Shown piece by piece: positions 26,131 through 34,182 of a stretch of DNA of 64,000 nucleotides. Below the pieces are notes generated by a model that saw only the letters and a program-made list of their open reading frames with translations, did not search any database and was not told the origin of the DNA. This DNA is from Methanobrevibacter thaueri. Lineage in GTDB: Archaea > Methanobacteriota > Methanobacteria > Methanobacteriales > Methanobacteriaceae. Each line of letters begins with the position of its first letter. Position 1 is the first letter of the stretch. Location of the stretch: assembly GCF_015062915.1 (NCBI RefSeq), contig NZ_SUTJ01000003.1:141469-205468 (forward strand), given 5' to 3'. The translations under genes and the position numbers were made by a program.

Positions 26131-27273
26131 ATGACTAAATTAGGTATGGGAATGATGAGACTTCCACTGGTTGATGAAAACGACCAGACAAGCATTGACA
26201 TGGAACAGGTAAACAAGATGGTGGACTTATATATGGATGCAGGATTCAACTGCTTCGACACAGCATTCGTCTACCATGAAGGAGTGGGTGAAGCAGCATT
26301 CAGGGAATCCGTAGTTAAAAGATATCCAAGGGATTCATTCAAGGTTTCAACCAAGTTGCCTTTATTCGTAATCAATGAGGAGTCACAACTGGAACCTTTA
26401 TTCGCACAACAGCTTGAAAACTGCGGTGTGGACTACTTTGACTATTACATGTTGCATAATGTAAGCGGATTTACAGAAAACGCTTGGAAAAACGTTGACT
26501 TATACTCATTCATCCAAAAGAAAAAAGAAGAAGGCTACATCAAGCACATTGGAATATCCACTCACGGAAACGCGGAATTTTTGGAGGAAATCCTATTTGA
26601 GCATCCTGAACTTGAATTTGTACTTCTCCAAATCAACTACCTTGACTGGGACGATGAGGGAATTGAATCAAGAAAATGCTGGGAAGTTGCAAGGAAATAC
26701 AACAAGAAAGTAATGATCATGGAACCTTATAAAGGAGGATTTTTGGCTGATGTGCCTCAAGAGGCAGAAAAACTCATGAAAGATTATAATCCGGACAGGT
26801 CAGTAGTTTCATGGGCAATGAGATTTGTAGCCAACATTGACGACGTATGCGTAGTGTATACAGGTGCAAGCAACTTCGAACAGCTTGAAAGCAACATTGA
26901 AGAGTTCAAAAATGCTGACCCGTTAAATGATGAGGAACTTGCAATTCTTGATGAGGTTTCCGAAATCATCAACAGTAACATTACCGTTGACTGCACCAAA
27001 TGCAGGTACTGTGTCGATTCATGTACAGAAGAAATTGACATTGCAAAGATATTTGACTTATACAACAAGCATAAACTTCTTGAAAAAGAGGATTGGACTC
27101 AATTCGGTAACGCATACTTAAATTATTCAAAGCTTGACGGCGTTGGAATAGCTTCTGACTGCATTGAATGTGAAAACTGCATAGAGGAATGTCCTCAACA
27201 GATTAACATTCCGGAAGTCCTCAAGGATGTTGCCAAAACTTTCGAAACTGAAATTTATGGATTTGAAAATTAA
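26131..27273 (+). CDS. Aldo/keto reductase fused to a 4Fe-4S domain
   Basis: 380 residues. Residues 1-275 form an aldo/keto reductase barrel: GMGMMRLPL, CFDTAFVYHEGVGE (catalytic Asp/Tyr), DYYMLHNVS and YIKHIGISTHG. The last ~100 residues carry ferredoxin cysteines CTKCRYCVDSC and CIECENCIEECP. This fusion is common in anaerobes and probably links a ferredoxin to an NAD(P)H-type reduction; the substrate is unknown. Start ATG 26131 follows GAGGAGA; the frame upstream overlaps the previous stop but lacks an SD. Confidence 0.88.
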   Translation: MTKLGMGMMRLPLVDENDQTSIDMEQVNKMVDLYMDAGFNCFDTAFVYHEGVGEAAFRESVVKRYPRDSFKVSTKLPLFVINEESQLEPLFAQQLENCGVDYFDYYMLHNVSGFTENAWKNVDLYSFIQKKKEEGYIKHIGISTHGNAEFLEEILFEHPELEFVLLQINYLDWDDEGIESRKCWEVARKYNKKVMIMEPYKGGFLADVPQEAEKLMKDYNPDRSVVSWAMRFVANIDDVCVVYTGASNFEQLESNIEEFKNADPLNDEELAILDEVSEIINSNITVDCTKCRYCVDSCTEEIDIAKIFDLYNKHKLLEKEDWTQFGNAYLNYSKLDGVGIASDCIECENCIEECPQQINIPEVLKDVAKTFETEIYGFEN

Positions 27274-27337
27274 GTTAATTATAATAACAATTAACAATAT
27301 ATTTACAAATAGTTAAACGATATTGAAGGTTTTAGAT

Positions 27338-27688
27338 ATGATACCTGGAATGAACAAAAAACAAATGAAACAGATGGAAAGACAAATGAAAAAGATGGGT
27401 ATGAAAATGGAAGACCTTGAAGGTGTCCGTGAAGTTATTATCCGTTTTGACGATAAAGAATTAATCATTGATGAGCCTAGCGTAAGTTTAATGAATGTTA
27501 TGGGACAAGAAACTTACCAAATTGACGGTAAAGCCCGTGAAGTTGAATTGGAATATGAAATTGAGATTCCAGATGAAGACGTTGAAATGGTGGCAAATTC
27601 CGCTAATGTAAGTGAAGATGAAGCAAGAGCAGCTCTTGAAGAATGCAAAGGAGATCTTGCTGAAGCAATAATGAAATTAAACCAATAG
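27338..27688 (+). CDS. nac: Nascent polypeptide-associated complex protein (archaeal NAC)
   Basis: 116 residues. A basic Met/Lys-rich N-terminus (MIPGMNKKQMKQMERQMKKM) that contacts the ribosome, a NAC beta-barrel (about 30-75) and a C-terminal UBA domain (NVSEDEARAALEECKGDLAE). It forms a homodimer at the ribosome exit. ATG 27338 matches the usual MIPGMN start; the in-frame TTG 15 nt upstream is not needed. The next gene starts 5 nt after its stop. Confidence 0.93.
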   Translation: MIPGMNKKQMKQMERQMKKMGMKMEDLEGVREVIIRFDDKELIIDEPSVSLMNVMGQETYQIDGKAREVELEYEIEIPDEDVEMVANSANVSEDEARAALEECKGDLAEAIMKLNQ

Positions 27689-27693
27689 ATACT

Positions 27694-28437
27694 ATGTCTT
27701 TAATTGCACATGTTTCTGATTTGCACGTTTCAAAATCAGATTTTGATGAAGAAGTGTTCATGCAGGCTGTAGGTGAAATCAACAATTTACAGCCGGACAT
27801 GGTCATTCTAACAGGGGATATAACAAACAATGGATATTATGTGGAATTCGAACAAGCCAAAAGATACTTGGAAATGTTTGAGCCACCATTATTTGCAGTT
27901 CCCGGAAACCATGACTCTCGAAATTTAGGTTACCAAACCTTTGAGGAACTTGTAGGAGAGAGAAGTTGGAAACTGACCATGGATGATGAATTCACCGTCA
28001 TTGGATTGGACAGCAGTTCCCCAGATGAAAATAGGGGGCATATTGGAACTCCCCAGCACATGTGGCTGGAGCATCAGTTAGACGAGTGCGTAATTAATGA
28101 TAACTTCACCATTGTTGCATTGCATCATCATGTCGTATCCATTCCGCAAACCGGAAGGGAACGCAATGTCCTATCAGATGCAGGCGACATATTGAAGACC
28201 TTGACAACCCATGAAGTCGATTTGGTCCTGTCCGGGCACAAGCACGTTCCAAACATCTGGAAAATCAACAATACCTTAATCGTAAATGCAGGTTCCCTAT
28301 GTTCCACTAAGCTTAGGGGCAAAAACAAAAACTCATACAATGTATACAACATTACCGACGAGGAAATCGAAATATATCTAAATGATGTCAATGGAGAAAA
28401 ATTCCTGTTTGGAAAATATCCTCGCAATAAATTATAA
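27694..28437 (+). CDS. Calcineurin-like metallophosphoesterase (Icc/CpdA type)
   Basis: 247 residues. Metal-binding motifs are in order: AHVSDLHVS, MVILTGDITNNG, FAVPGNHDSR, IVALHHHVVS and VLSGHKHVP. The layout is that of the Icc/CpdA/3',5'-cyclic nucleotide phosphodiesterase branch, though relatives also hydrolyse other phosphoesters. It follows nac by 5 nt. Downstream on the same strand lie an NYN ribonuclease and a cyclase-like protein, so a role in nucleotide-signal turnover is worth testing. Confidence 0.85.
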   Translation: MSLIAHVSDLHVSKSDFDEEVFMQAVGEINNLQPDMVILTGDITNNGYYVEFEQAKRYLEMFEPPLFAVPGNHDSRNLGYQTFEELVGERSWKLTMDDEFTVIGLDSSSPDENRGHIGTPQHMWLEHQLDECVINDNFTIVALHHHVVSIPQTGRERNVLSDAGDILKTLTTHEVDLVLSGHKHVPNIWKINNTLIVNAGSLCSTKLRGKNKNSYNVYNITDEEIEIYLNDVNGEKFLFGKYPRNKL

Positions 28438-28504
28438 ATTACATTTAAATATTGAATAGAATAAATATAATATACTGAATTGAATTATATTTTTAGGTGA
28501 TATT

Positions 28505-29530
28505 ATGAAAGTGGTCGTAGATGCTTCTAATGTAGCTCATCATGTCAAAAATGAAAACGGACAACCTCAAATGTCAAATATTCTTGCTGCTGTAAAAGCA
28601 TTAGAAGAAAGTGAAGATGAATTTGTAATCATTGCCGATGCATCACTTCGTCATGATATTGATGATAAAGAAAAATTCTTGAAACTGCTGGAAAATGAGA
28701 ATGTGGAAGAAGTTCCTGCAGGTAACGATGCAGATCATTTTATATTAGATATTGCTTCTCGTGAAAGAGCTAAAGTTTTGTCAAATGATAAGTTCAGAGA
28801 TTATGCTGCTGAATTCAGAAACATAGCTTCCATGAGAATTCCATTCATTATAGACAATGGCAGACTCACATTTGGAAGGCCGAAAAAACCTAAAAAGGAC
28901 AAGAACATCCTTCAACACATCTGTGATGAAATCATTAAAGAATTGAACTTCAAGAAATGGGAAATATACACTGGAAAGGAAGGACTTGAAATTTCCCCAT
29001 TGAACATTGCAAAACAAGCAATCATACGCATTGACAATGAAAACAATGCTGAATCCAAACTTGAAAACATCTTTTCAAAAATACCAATGTTCAATAAGAT
29101 TGTAGAGATGGTTGATGATGTTGAAATCGCAGCTCCATATGTGATTTTCGTATTAGTACATCCTAAAGATTATAAAGTTGCCGTAAAGAATGCGGGCAAC
29201 ATCTCAGTTACAGTTGCAGACAGGTTAGGTCTTGAGAAAAAACCTCTGATTGCAGTGCGTAACGACTTATTCACAAAACCAGGCACATTTGAATTGAATA
29301 TACTCTTGGCTGATGAGGTGACTCAGGCAGCGCCATACAATGTGCTTGTTCGTGTCAGTGAACACGATGAAGTGTTCATTAAAAGAAATTCCAGAAATAT
29401 TGCAAGTACCATTGCTGGAAGATTAGGATCCTGGAAATTCCCATTCGTATCCGTCAAACCAGACATGCTCTTGGAAAAACCTGGAGAATTTGAAATAGAA
29501 CTTGAAAAAGGAGGAGACTTGGATGGTTAA
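28505..29530 (+). CDS. NYN-domain ribonuclease (Zc3h12a-like) with duplicated C-terminal module
   Basis: 341 residues. Residues 1-125 form a PIN/NYN nuclease: VVVDASNVA (D6), VIIADAS (D45), NDADHF (D75, D77) and LSNDKFRDY (D95), then the RIPFIIDNGRLTFG closing strand seen in Zc3h12a-like RNases. Residues 130-205 are a charged linker domain. The C-terminus has two copies of a ~58-residue unit (209-266 and 275-333), each going APY...V, NIxxTxAxRLG, then KPGxFE. Metal-dependent RNA cleavage is expected. The SD is GGTGAT. It overlaps the next gene by 8 nt, implying a shared function. Confidence 0.7.
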   Translation: MKVVVDASNVAHHVKNENGQPQMSNILAAVKALEESEDEFVIIADASLRHDIDDKEKFLKLLENENVEEVPAGNDADHFILDIASRERAKVLSNDKFRDYAAEFRNIASMRIPFIIDNGRLTFGRPKKPKKDKNILQHICDEIIKELNFKKWEIYTGKEGLEISPLNIAKQAIIRIDNENNAESKLENIFSKIPMFNKIVEMVDDVEIAAPYVIFVLVHPKDYKVAVKNAGNISVTVADRLGLEKKPLIAVRNDLFTKPGTFELNILLADEVTQAAPYNVLVRVSEHDEVFIKRNSRNIASTIAGRLGSWKFPFVSVKPDMLLEKPGEFEIELEKGGDLDG

Positions 29531-30725
29531 TCCACTCACTAAATCATTCATCAAATTCTCAACAAGGCTCAATCCAATCGCTGTGGGAACTAAGTTCTTT
29601 CCAACAAACTCTCTTGAAACAGAGTATGTGGAATTATTTAACTATACACAGACCATCCTGTTTGAGATTGAAAAGGCAGAAATCACTTCAGATACAATTC
29701 TACAGAATCTGATTCGTGATGTCGGTGCGGAAAACCTTCCAAAGGATTACACATTTCATGAATTGAAACCTGCGGAAAACAGAATCGAGGAATACGCATT
29801 GGTAAGTAATATCATTATGGGAAGTGACCGTTATTTTTACATTGAACTTCCACACCCTTCACGCTTAATCGATATATTCGTTAAAATCATTCAAAATGAA
29901 AAAGGAGAAATTGTCGAAAAGACAGCTACCGAACTGGTTGCAAGGATGCTGAGCAAAAACGATGCAATAAGGGTAGCTATTGAATTGATCGGAATAGGAT
30001 TATCCGAAGGAATCCAAGTCATTTCCGCAGTGGGAATGACCGGTGCGGCTTCTATTGAAAGAGCAATTCACTACACTCAAAACGTTGGAAGCTTTCCAGG
30101 CATTGCATTCACCAAATTAGGTGGAGAATATGCATTGGTATTTGATTCACCATTCTTGCTTAAGGAATCAAGACCAGTGGATTTGGAAAATTACCTGTTC
30201 ATTGATTTAATTGACTCTACCAAGTTCATCGATAAGAACGGCAGGACACAGCTTGTCGAGTTGATGAACGGCATTAAGAGCTTCATCGAAACCGAATGTG
30301 ACGGAGAGCTTGAAGGATATCGTGAAGGTGGAGATGATTTCATCGCTAAATTCCCATCAAAGGATTTGGCCATTCGTGCAGGATTGGATGCTGCATGGTT
30401 TGCACTGGATAACGGTGCCAAAATCAGGGCAGGAATTGGTAGAAGCAGAAGAGAAGCTGGTGAACGTGCTCAAATGGTTGATGATATTGATGCGGCAGCT
30501 CCATTGTCATTGGTTATTTTCGAATTGGCCAATGGATTGTATGCTTACAATATTCCTAGCGAATTTACAAGAACATTAATCAACTTGGTTGAAAATGAGA
30601 AACCTAAACTAATTGGTGTATTTGCATTCGTATTTATATTTGCATATCTATTATCAATTGTTGGTTTAGGTGCATTTAGTTTTATTGGAGTCATTTTGGC
30701 TCTTGTTTATGCTTTAGTAGCTTAA
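29523..30725 (+). CDS. Nucleotide-cyclase-like (palm-domain) membrane protein
   Basis: 400 residues. Residues 223-310 resemble class III cyclase/GGDEF palm domains: LFIDLIDSTKF (D228, D231) could bind metal, and EGGDDF (268-273) followed by IAKF sits where cyclases have the second catalytic strand; AIRAGL and KIRAGIGRS complete the pattern. Residues 1-215 have no family I can name. Two hydrophobic helices (about 363-382 and 384-400) anchor the end in the membrane. ATG 29523 has GGAGGA upstream and overlaps the NYN gene by 8 nt. Cyclase activity is inferred from motif order only. Confidence 0.55.
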   Translation: MVNPLTKSFIKFSTRLNPIAVGTKFFPTNSLETEYVELFNYTQTILFEIEKAEITSDTILQNLIRDVGAENLPKDYTFHELKPAENRIEEYALVSNIIMGSDRYFYIELPHPSRLIDIFVKIIQNEKGEIVEKTATELVARMLSKNDAIRVAIELIGIGLSEGIQVISAVGMTGAASIERAIHYTQNVGSFPGIAFTKLGGEYALVFDSPFLLKESRPVDLENYLFIDLIDSTKFIDKNGRTQLVELMNGIKSFIETECDGELEGYREGGDDFIAKFPSKDLAIRAGLDAAWFALDNGAKIRAGIGRSRREAGERAQMVDDIDAAAPLSLVIFELANGLYAYNIPSEFTRTLINLVENEKPKLIGVFAFVFIFAYLLSIVGLGAFSFIGVILALVYALVA

Positions 30726-30749
30726 TAATTTATAACAGAGAAAAATAAC

Positions 30750-31172
30750 ATGAGACGAAAAAAAGACAATAAGAGAGTTTTAAGGGCGGGAAATGGTCGT
30801 CAAAATAATTCTTCAAAAAGAAGAATTAGAAGAAACAATAACCATAATAGGTTTAACAGTCGTCCAATGGTTCCTCAAACTCCTCATTACAGACAGAATC
30901 GAAAGAAAAGGAAATCTAGTAAAACTGTAATGATTGTCGTGATAATTGCATTAATATCATTTGTTATCGGTGCAGGAATTGGCGTTTCATTGAGTTTTGA
31001 AAATAATAATGTTGATGAAGGCCCTCATTTTGAGAATGTTACTAAGGAAATGACTTCCAATTTAAATGAAACTGAAGATGTTTACTATGACAAAGCAACT
31101 GATGCTGTGGATTACAATGCAAATGATACTTCACAGCTGAACGTTCAGGGCCAATATAATTCTAATAACTAA
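30750..31172 (+). CDS. Single-pass membrane protein with Asn/Arg-rich cytoplasmic head
   Basis: 140 residues. The first ~60 are very basic and Asn-rich (RRIRRNNNHNRFNSR), likely disordered and possibly nucleic-acid-binding. One membrane helix (VMIVVIIALISFVIGAGIGV) follows, then an acidic extracellular tail of ~55 residues. No family recognised. It lies 24 nt after the cyclase-like gene and just before argJ; whether it belongs to the upstream group is uncertain. Confidence 0.6.
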   Translation: MRRKKDNKRVLRAGNGRQNNSSKRRIRRNNNHNRFNSRPMVPQTPHYRQNRKKRKSSKTVMIVVIIALISFVIGAGIGVSLSFENNNVDEGPHFENVTKEMTSNLNETEDVYYDKATDAVDYNANDTSQLNVQGQYNSNN

Positions 31173-31187
31173 CTTTTTGTGATTTTT

Positions 31188-32411
31188 ATGGACTTTATTA
31201 AAGATCTTGATGGAGGATTTTCCGTTATTGAAAATCTTAAAGTGTCAGGAGCTCGTGAAGGCAAGTACGGTGTGAGCATCATTGTATCTCCAAACAGTAC
31301 TGCCTCTGCTGTTTTTACTTCAAACAAGGTTGTGGCAGCTCCTGTAAAATATACTAAAAACGTTTTAAAGAAAGGAATAATCTCTGCAGTTTTTGTAAAC
31401 AGTGGTAACGCCAACTGTTTTACAGGCGAACAGGGAATTAAGGATTGTGAAACATTGGTTGAATTGGTTTCAAAGGATTTGAAAGTCCCTGCTGATGAAA
31501 TTGCAATTTCTTCAACCGGTGTGATTGGCCGTGAAATGCCAATAGACATAATATCTAAAGTAGCTTATGAATCCCTTTCAAAATTGGGTGATAAGCCTGA
31601 AAACTCCCTTGCAGCTGCAAAGGCAATCATGACAACCGACACTTTTCCAAAGGAATGTGCTGTTGAAGTTACATTAAATAATGGTGAAACAGTCAGAATT
31701 GCCGGAATCACCAAGGGAAGTGGTATGATTGCACCGAATATGGGTACCATGTTGTCTTTTATAGTTACAGATGCGGTCATTCCTGCAGATGAGATTAACA
31801 AGGCATTGAAAAAAGCTGCAAACATAAGTTTCAACATGATCGTTGTTGACGGTGATGAGAGTACTAATGACACCTGCTTGATGATGGCAAATGGAGCATC
31901 AGGAATTGATGTAATGAATGATGGTGAATTGGATTCAAACTTCCAGGAAGCATTAAACTATTTATGCATTGATTTGGCCAAAAAAATGGCTCGTGATGGT
32001 GAAGGAGCCACCAAGTTCATTGAAGCAAATGTCTGTGGTGCCAAGACCTTGGAAGATGCGCGTCTTGCATCCAAGTCAATTATCTCTTCAAGCCTGTTCA
32101 AGTCAGCGGTATTCGGAGGAGATCCTAATTGGGGAAGAATCGTTTCAGCAATTGGATATTCTGGATGTGACCTTAATCCTGATATAGTCACTATAGCTAT
32201 TGCAGATGATGTTGATGAGGTTGATTTGGTCAAGAATGGTGAGATACTGGCATTTGAGGACACTCCATACCTTGAAAGGGCTGAAAAAATCATGCAATCC
32301 AAAAATGTCACAGTCAATATCGACATGAATTTGGGTGATGGTGAGGCTACCGCTTGGGGTTGTGATTTAACATATGATTATGTGAAAATCAATGCGGAAT
32401 ACACCACTTAA
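31188..32411 (+). CDS. argJ: Bifunctional ornithine acetyltransferase / N-acetylglutamate synthase
   Basis: About 407 residues, full length. ArgJ self-cleaves before a Thr nucleophile; here the site lies in KGSGMIAPNMGTMLSF, between Gly and Thr. NSGNANCFTG, STGVIGREMP, DGDESTNDT and the GDPNWGRIVSAIGYSG motif are conserved. It transfers acetyl between acetylornithine and glutamate in arginine synthesis; argB lies 9 kb away at 41579. Start ATG 31188 is 4 nt behind GTGAT. Confidence 0.95.
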   Translation: MDFIKDLDGGFSVIENLKVSGAREGKYGVSIIVSPNSTASAVFTSNKVVAAPVKYTKNVLKKGIISAVFVNSGNANCFTGEQGIKDCETLVELVSKDLKVPADEIAISSTGVIGREMPIDIISKVAYESLSKLGDKPENSLAAAKAIMTTDTFPKECAVEVTLNNGETVRIAGITKGSGMIAPNMGTMLSFIVTDAVIPADEINKALKKAANISFNMIVVDGDESTNDTCLMMANGASGIDVMNDGELDSNFQEALNYLCIDLAKKMARDGEGATKFIEANVCGAKTLEDARLASKSIISSSLFKSAVFGGDPNWGRIVSAIGYSGCDLNPDIVTIAIADDVDEVDLVKNGEILAFEDTPYLERAEKIMQSKNVTVNIDMNLGDGEATAWGCDLTYDYVKINAEYTT

Positions 32412-32419
32412 AGAAAACC

Positions 32420-32427
32420 TTTAAATA
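32420..32427 (+). promoter_or_regulatory. TATA box of the 34-residue basic protein gene
   Basis: TTTAAATA lies 83 bp before the ATG, giving a leader of about 50-55 nt with a near-perfect AAGGAGGGG ribosome site (32489-32497). Confidence 0.5.
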
Positions 32428-32502
32428 TCTTAAAAACAAATATTTTTTTGTTATAGATTTAATTCTAATTTTGTAATGATAAAATTTTAAGGAGGGGAAA
32501 AT

Positions 32503-32607
32503 ATGGCAAAAGTTAAAGGAACTAACAGAAGAACCAGACAAAAAAGAAGTTATACTAAACCTGGTAGTAAAAGAGGAAGAGGAGTAAAACAAACCTGGAA
32601 AAAATAA
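32503..32607 (+). CDS. Very basic 34-residue protein
   Basis: 34 residues starting MAKVKGTNRRTRQKRSYTKP, ending KQTWKK; about 40% Lys/Arg and almost no acidic residues. It has its own TATA box and the strongest SD I see in the window, so it should be highly expressed. Composition and size are like small ribosomal or rRNA-binding proteins. I do not recognise a named family. It stands alone between argJ and a methyltransferase. T-rich bases follow the stop codon. Confidence 0.75.
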   Translation: MAKVKGTNRRTRQKRSYTKPGSKRGRGVKQTWKK

Positions 32608-32675
32608 TCCTCTTATAACTTTTTTTTATTATTTTTAACTATTTTTAACTGTTATATACAATTTTTCACATTGAC

Positions 32676-32702
32676 AATAATTAAATACTATTTTTTAAAG
32701 AT
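32676..32702 (+). repeat. Promoter repeat copy 1
   Basis: A 27-bp block including TTAAATACTATTTTTTAAAG is identical to the one at 33375-33401; the match extends four more bases upstream with one mismatch. It contains the TATA-like TTAAATAC and precedes the methyltransferase gene. Confidence 0.8.
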
Positions 32703-32721
32703 ATTATCATAGGTGATAATA

Positions 32722-33324
32722 ATGCAAATGCCTGAAAATGGACACAGAGCTCATGGATTTTCAAGTGCAAACTTTTTGGATTCAGATGAAATTCTCAAAG
32801 AATTGAATTTGAAGGGCGATGAAACCTTTATGGATGCAGGATGTGGTGACGGCCACAATGCAATAAAAGTTCTTGAAGATTACAATCATAAGGGAACAGT
32901 TTATGCAGTGGACATCTATGATGCATCTATTGAGGATATGGAAACTTATAAAACTGAAAATAATGTTGAAAACTTAATAAACATTGAAGCCGACATTACT
33001 GAAGGCATTCCGGGTGTTGAAGACGCTTCAATCGATGTTGTTTTGCTTGTCAATGTTTTCCATGGATTCAAGGCCTCAAGAAAACTGGATGAGGCAGTTG
33101 AAGAGCTTGGAAGAATAGTTTCAGATGACGGTAAAATAGCAATAATGGATTATAAGGCATGGGACGTGCCTAACGGACCTCCAACCAAAATGAGATCATC
33201 TCCTGAAGACTTGGAGGAACTCTTCAACAGCCATGGCCTTAAAAAGATTTACCTGAATGAGGAAATAGGTGAAGACATTCCTCAAGGCAAATCACATTAT
33301 CTCATAATGTTTGAAAAAAACTAG
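32722..33324 (+). CDS. Class I SAM-dependent methyltransferase
   Basis: About 200 residues. The SAM-binding motif I is TFMDAGCGDGHNAIKVLE; VYAVDIYDASIEDM and IDVVLLVNVFHGF mark motifs II and IV. The UbiE/small-molecule type of fold is likely; the N-terminus HRAHGFSSANFL is typical of a subgroup in anaerobes. Substrate unknown. ATG 32722 follows GGTGAT (32712-32717). Its promoter is almost the same sequence as that of tarI, suggesting joint expression with the CDP-ribitol genes. Confidence 0.8.
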   Translation: MQMPENGHRAHGFSSANFLDSDEILKELNLKGDETFMDAGCGDGHNAIKVLEDYNHKGTVYAVDIYDASIEDMETYKTENNVENLINIEADITEGIPGVEDASIDVVLLVNVFHGFKASRKLDEAVEELGRIVSDDGKIAIMDYKAWDVPNGPPTKMRSSPEDLEELFNSHGLKKIYLNEEIGEDIPQGKSHYLIMFEKN

Positions 33325-33337
33325 CTGTTTTTGATTA

Positions 33338-33356
33338 GGGAATTATTATGATTCCC
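33338..33356 (+). terminator. Hairpin after the methyltransferase gene
   Basis: A 6-bp stem (GGGAAT / ATTCCC, loop TATTATG) is followed by a T-rich stretch before the second promoter repeat. Confidence 0.4.
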
Positions 33357-33374
33357 ATTAATCTCATTTTTGAA

Positions 33375-33401
33375 AATAATTAAATACTATTTTTTAAAGA
33401 T
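33375..33401 (+). repeat. Promoter repeat copy 2 (upstream of tarI)
   Basis: Same 27 bp as 32676-32702. It lies 71 bp before the tarI start, with a T-rich leader and an AAAGGAG ribosome site at 33456-33462. Confidence 0.8.
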
Positions 33402-33471
33402 TATTATATTAATAATATGTTGTGATTTAGGATTTTTTCCAAATCACGTTTTTTTAAAGGAGTAATTTTAA

Positions 33472-34182
33472 ATGATTTTTGCAGCAATCTTGGCAGGTGG
33501 AATAGGTTCAAGAATGGGCGGTACTGACACCCCAAAACAGTTCCTGACACTAGGCAACAAGCCTGTCATTATTCATACAATTGAAAAGTTCGTTATTAAT
33601 GAAAACATTGACAAGACTATTGTTTTAACACCAAAGAATTTTATTAATCATACCAATCACTTGATTGAGGAATATATTGGTGCCAATGATGACATCATTG
33701 TCATTGAAGGTGGAGAGACCAGAAACGACACATTGATGAACAGTATCAACTATATTGATGAGAACTTTGGAATAGATGATGATTCAATAATCCTCACACA
33801 TGATTCCGTGCGTCCGTTTGTCACCCACAGGATAATTGAGGACAACATTGAGGCTGCAAAAAGATATGGTGCATGCGATACAGTCATTCCGGCAACAGAC
33901 ACAATTGTTGAAAGCGTGAATGGCTCAACTATAGAAAGCATCCCTGTGAGGGATTATTATTACCAAGGCCAAACTCCACAGAGCTTCAATATAAAGAAAC
34001 TTTTCAATTTAATCAACAGTTTAACAGAAGCTGAAACCAATATTCTTACTGATGCATGCAAAATCTTCACACTTAAAGATGAGGATGTACATCTGGTCCA
34101 TGGTGAAGTGACAAATATTAAGATTACATATCCTTATGACTTGAAATTAGCCAATACAATACTTGAGGATAAAAATGATTAA
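33472..34182 (+). CDS. tarI: Ribitol-5-phosphate cytidylyltransferase
   Basis: 236 residues, IspD/TarI family. Nucleotide-binding start FAAILAGGIGSRMGGTDTPK, then GGETRNDTLMNSINYI, LTHDSVRPFVTHRII and the YYQGQTPQSFNI active-site segment. The residue pattern follows staphylococcal TarI (RNDT, THD.VRPF, QGQTPQSF) rather than MEP-pathway IspD, and archaea make isoprenoids by the mevalonate route. With the overlapping tarJ it would make CDP-ribitol from ribulose-5-phosphate and CTP. The gene was probably acquired from Firmicutes. Confidence 0.85.
   Translation: MIFAAILAGGIGSRMGGTDTPKQFLTLGNKPVIIHTIEKFVINENIDKTIVLTPKNFINHTNHLIEEYIGANDDIIVIEGGETRNDTLMNSINYIDENFGIDDDSIILTHDSVRPFVTHRIIEDNIEAAKRYGACDTVIPATDTIVESVNGSTIESIPVRDYYYQGQTPQSFNIKKLFNLINSLTEAETNILTDACKIFTLKDEDVHLVHGEVTNIKITYPYDLKLANTILEDKND

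Noticed and set aside
33472..34182. IspD (MEP-pathway cytidylyltransferase)
   Set aside because: Sequence follows TarI more closely, a TarJ gene overlaps it, and archaea use the mevalonate route.
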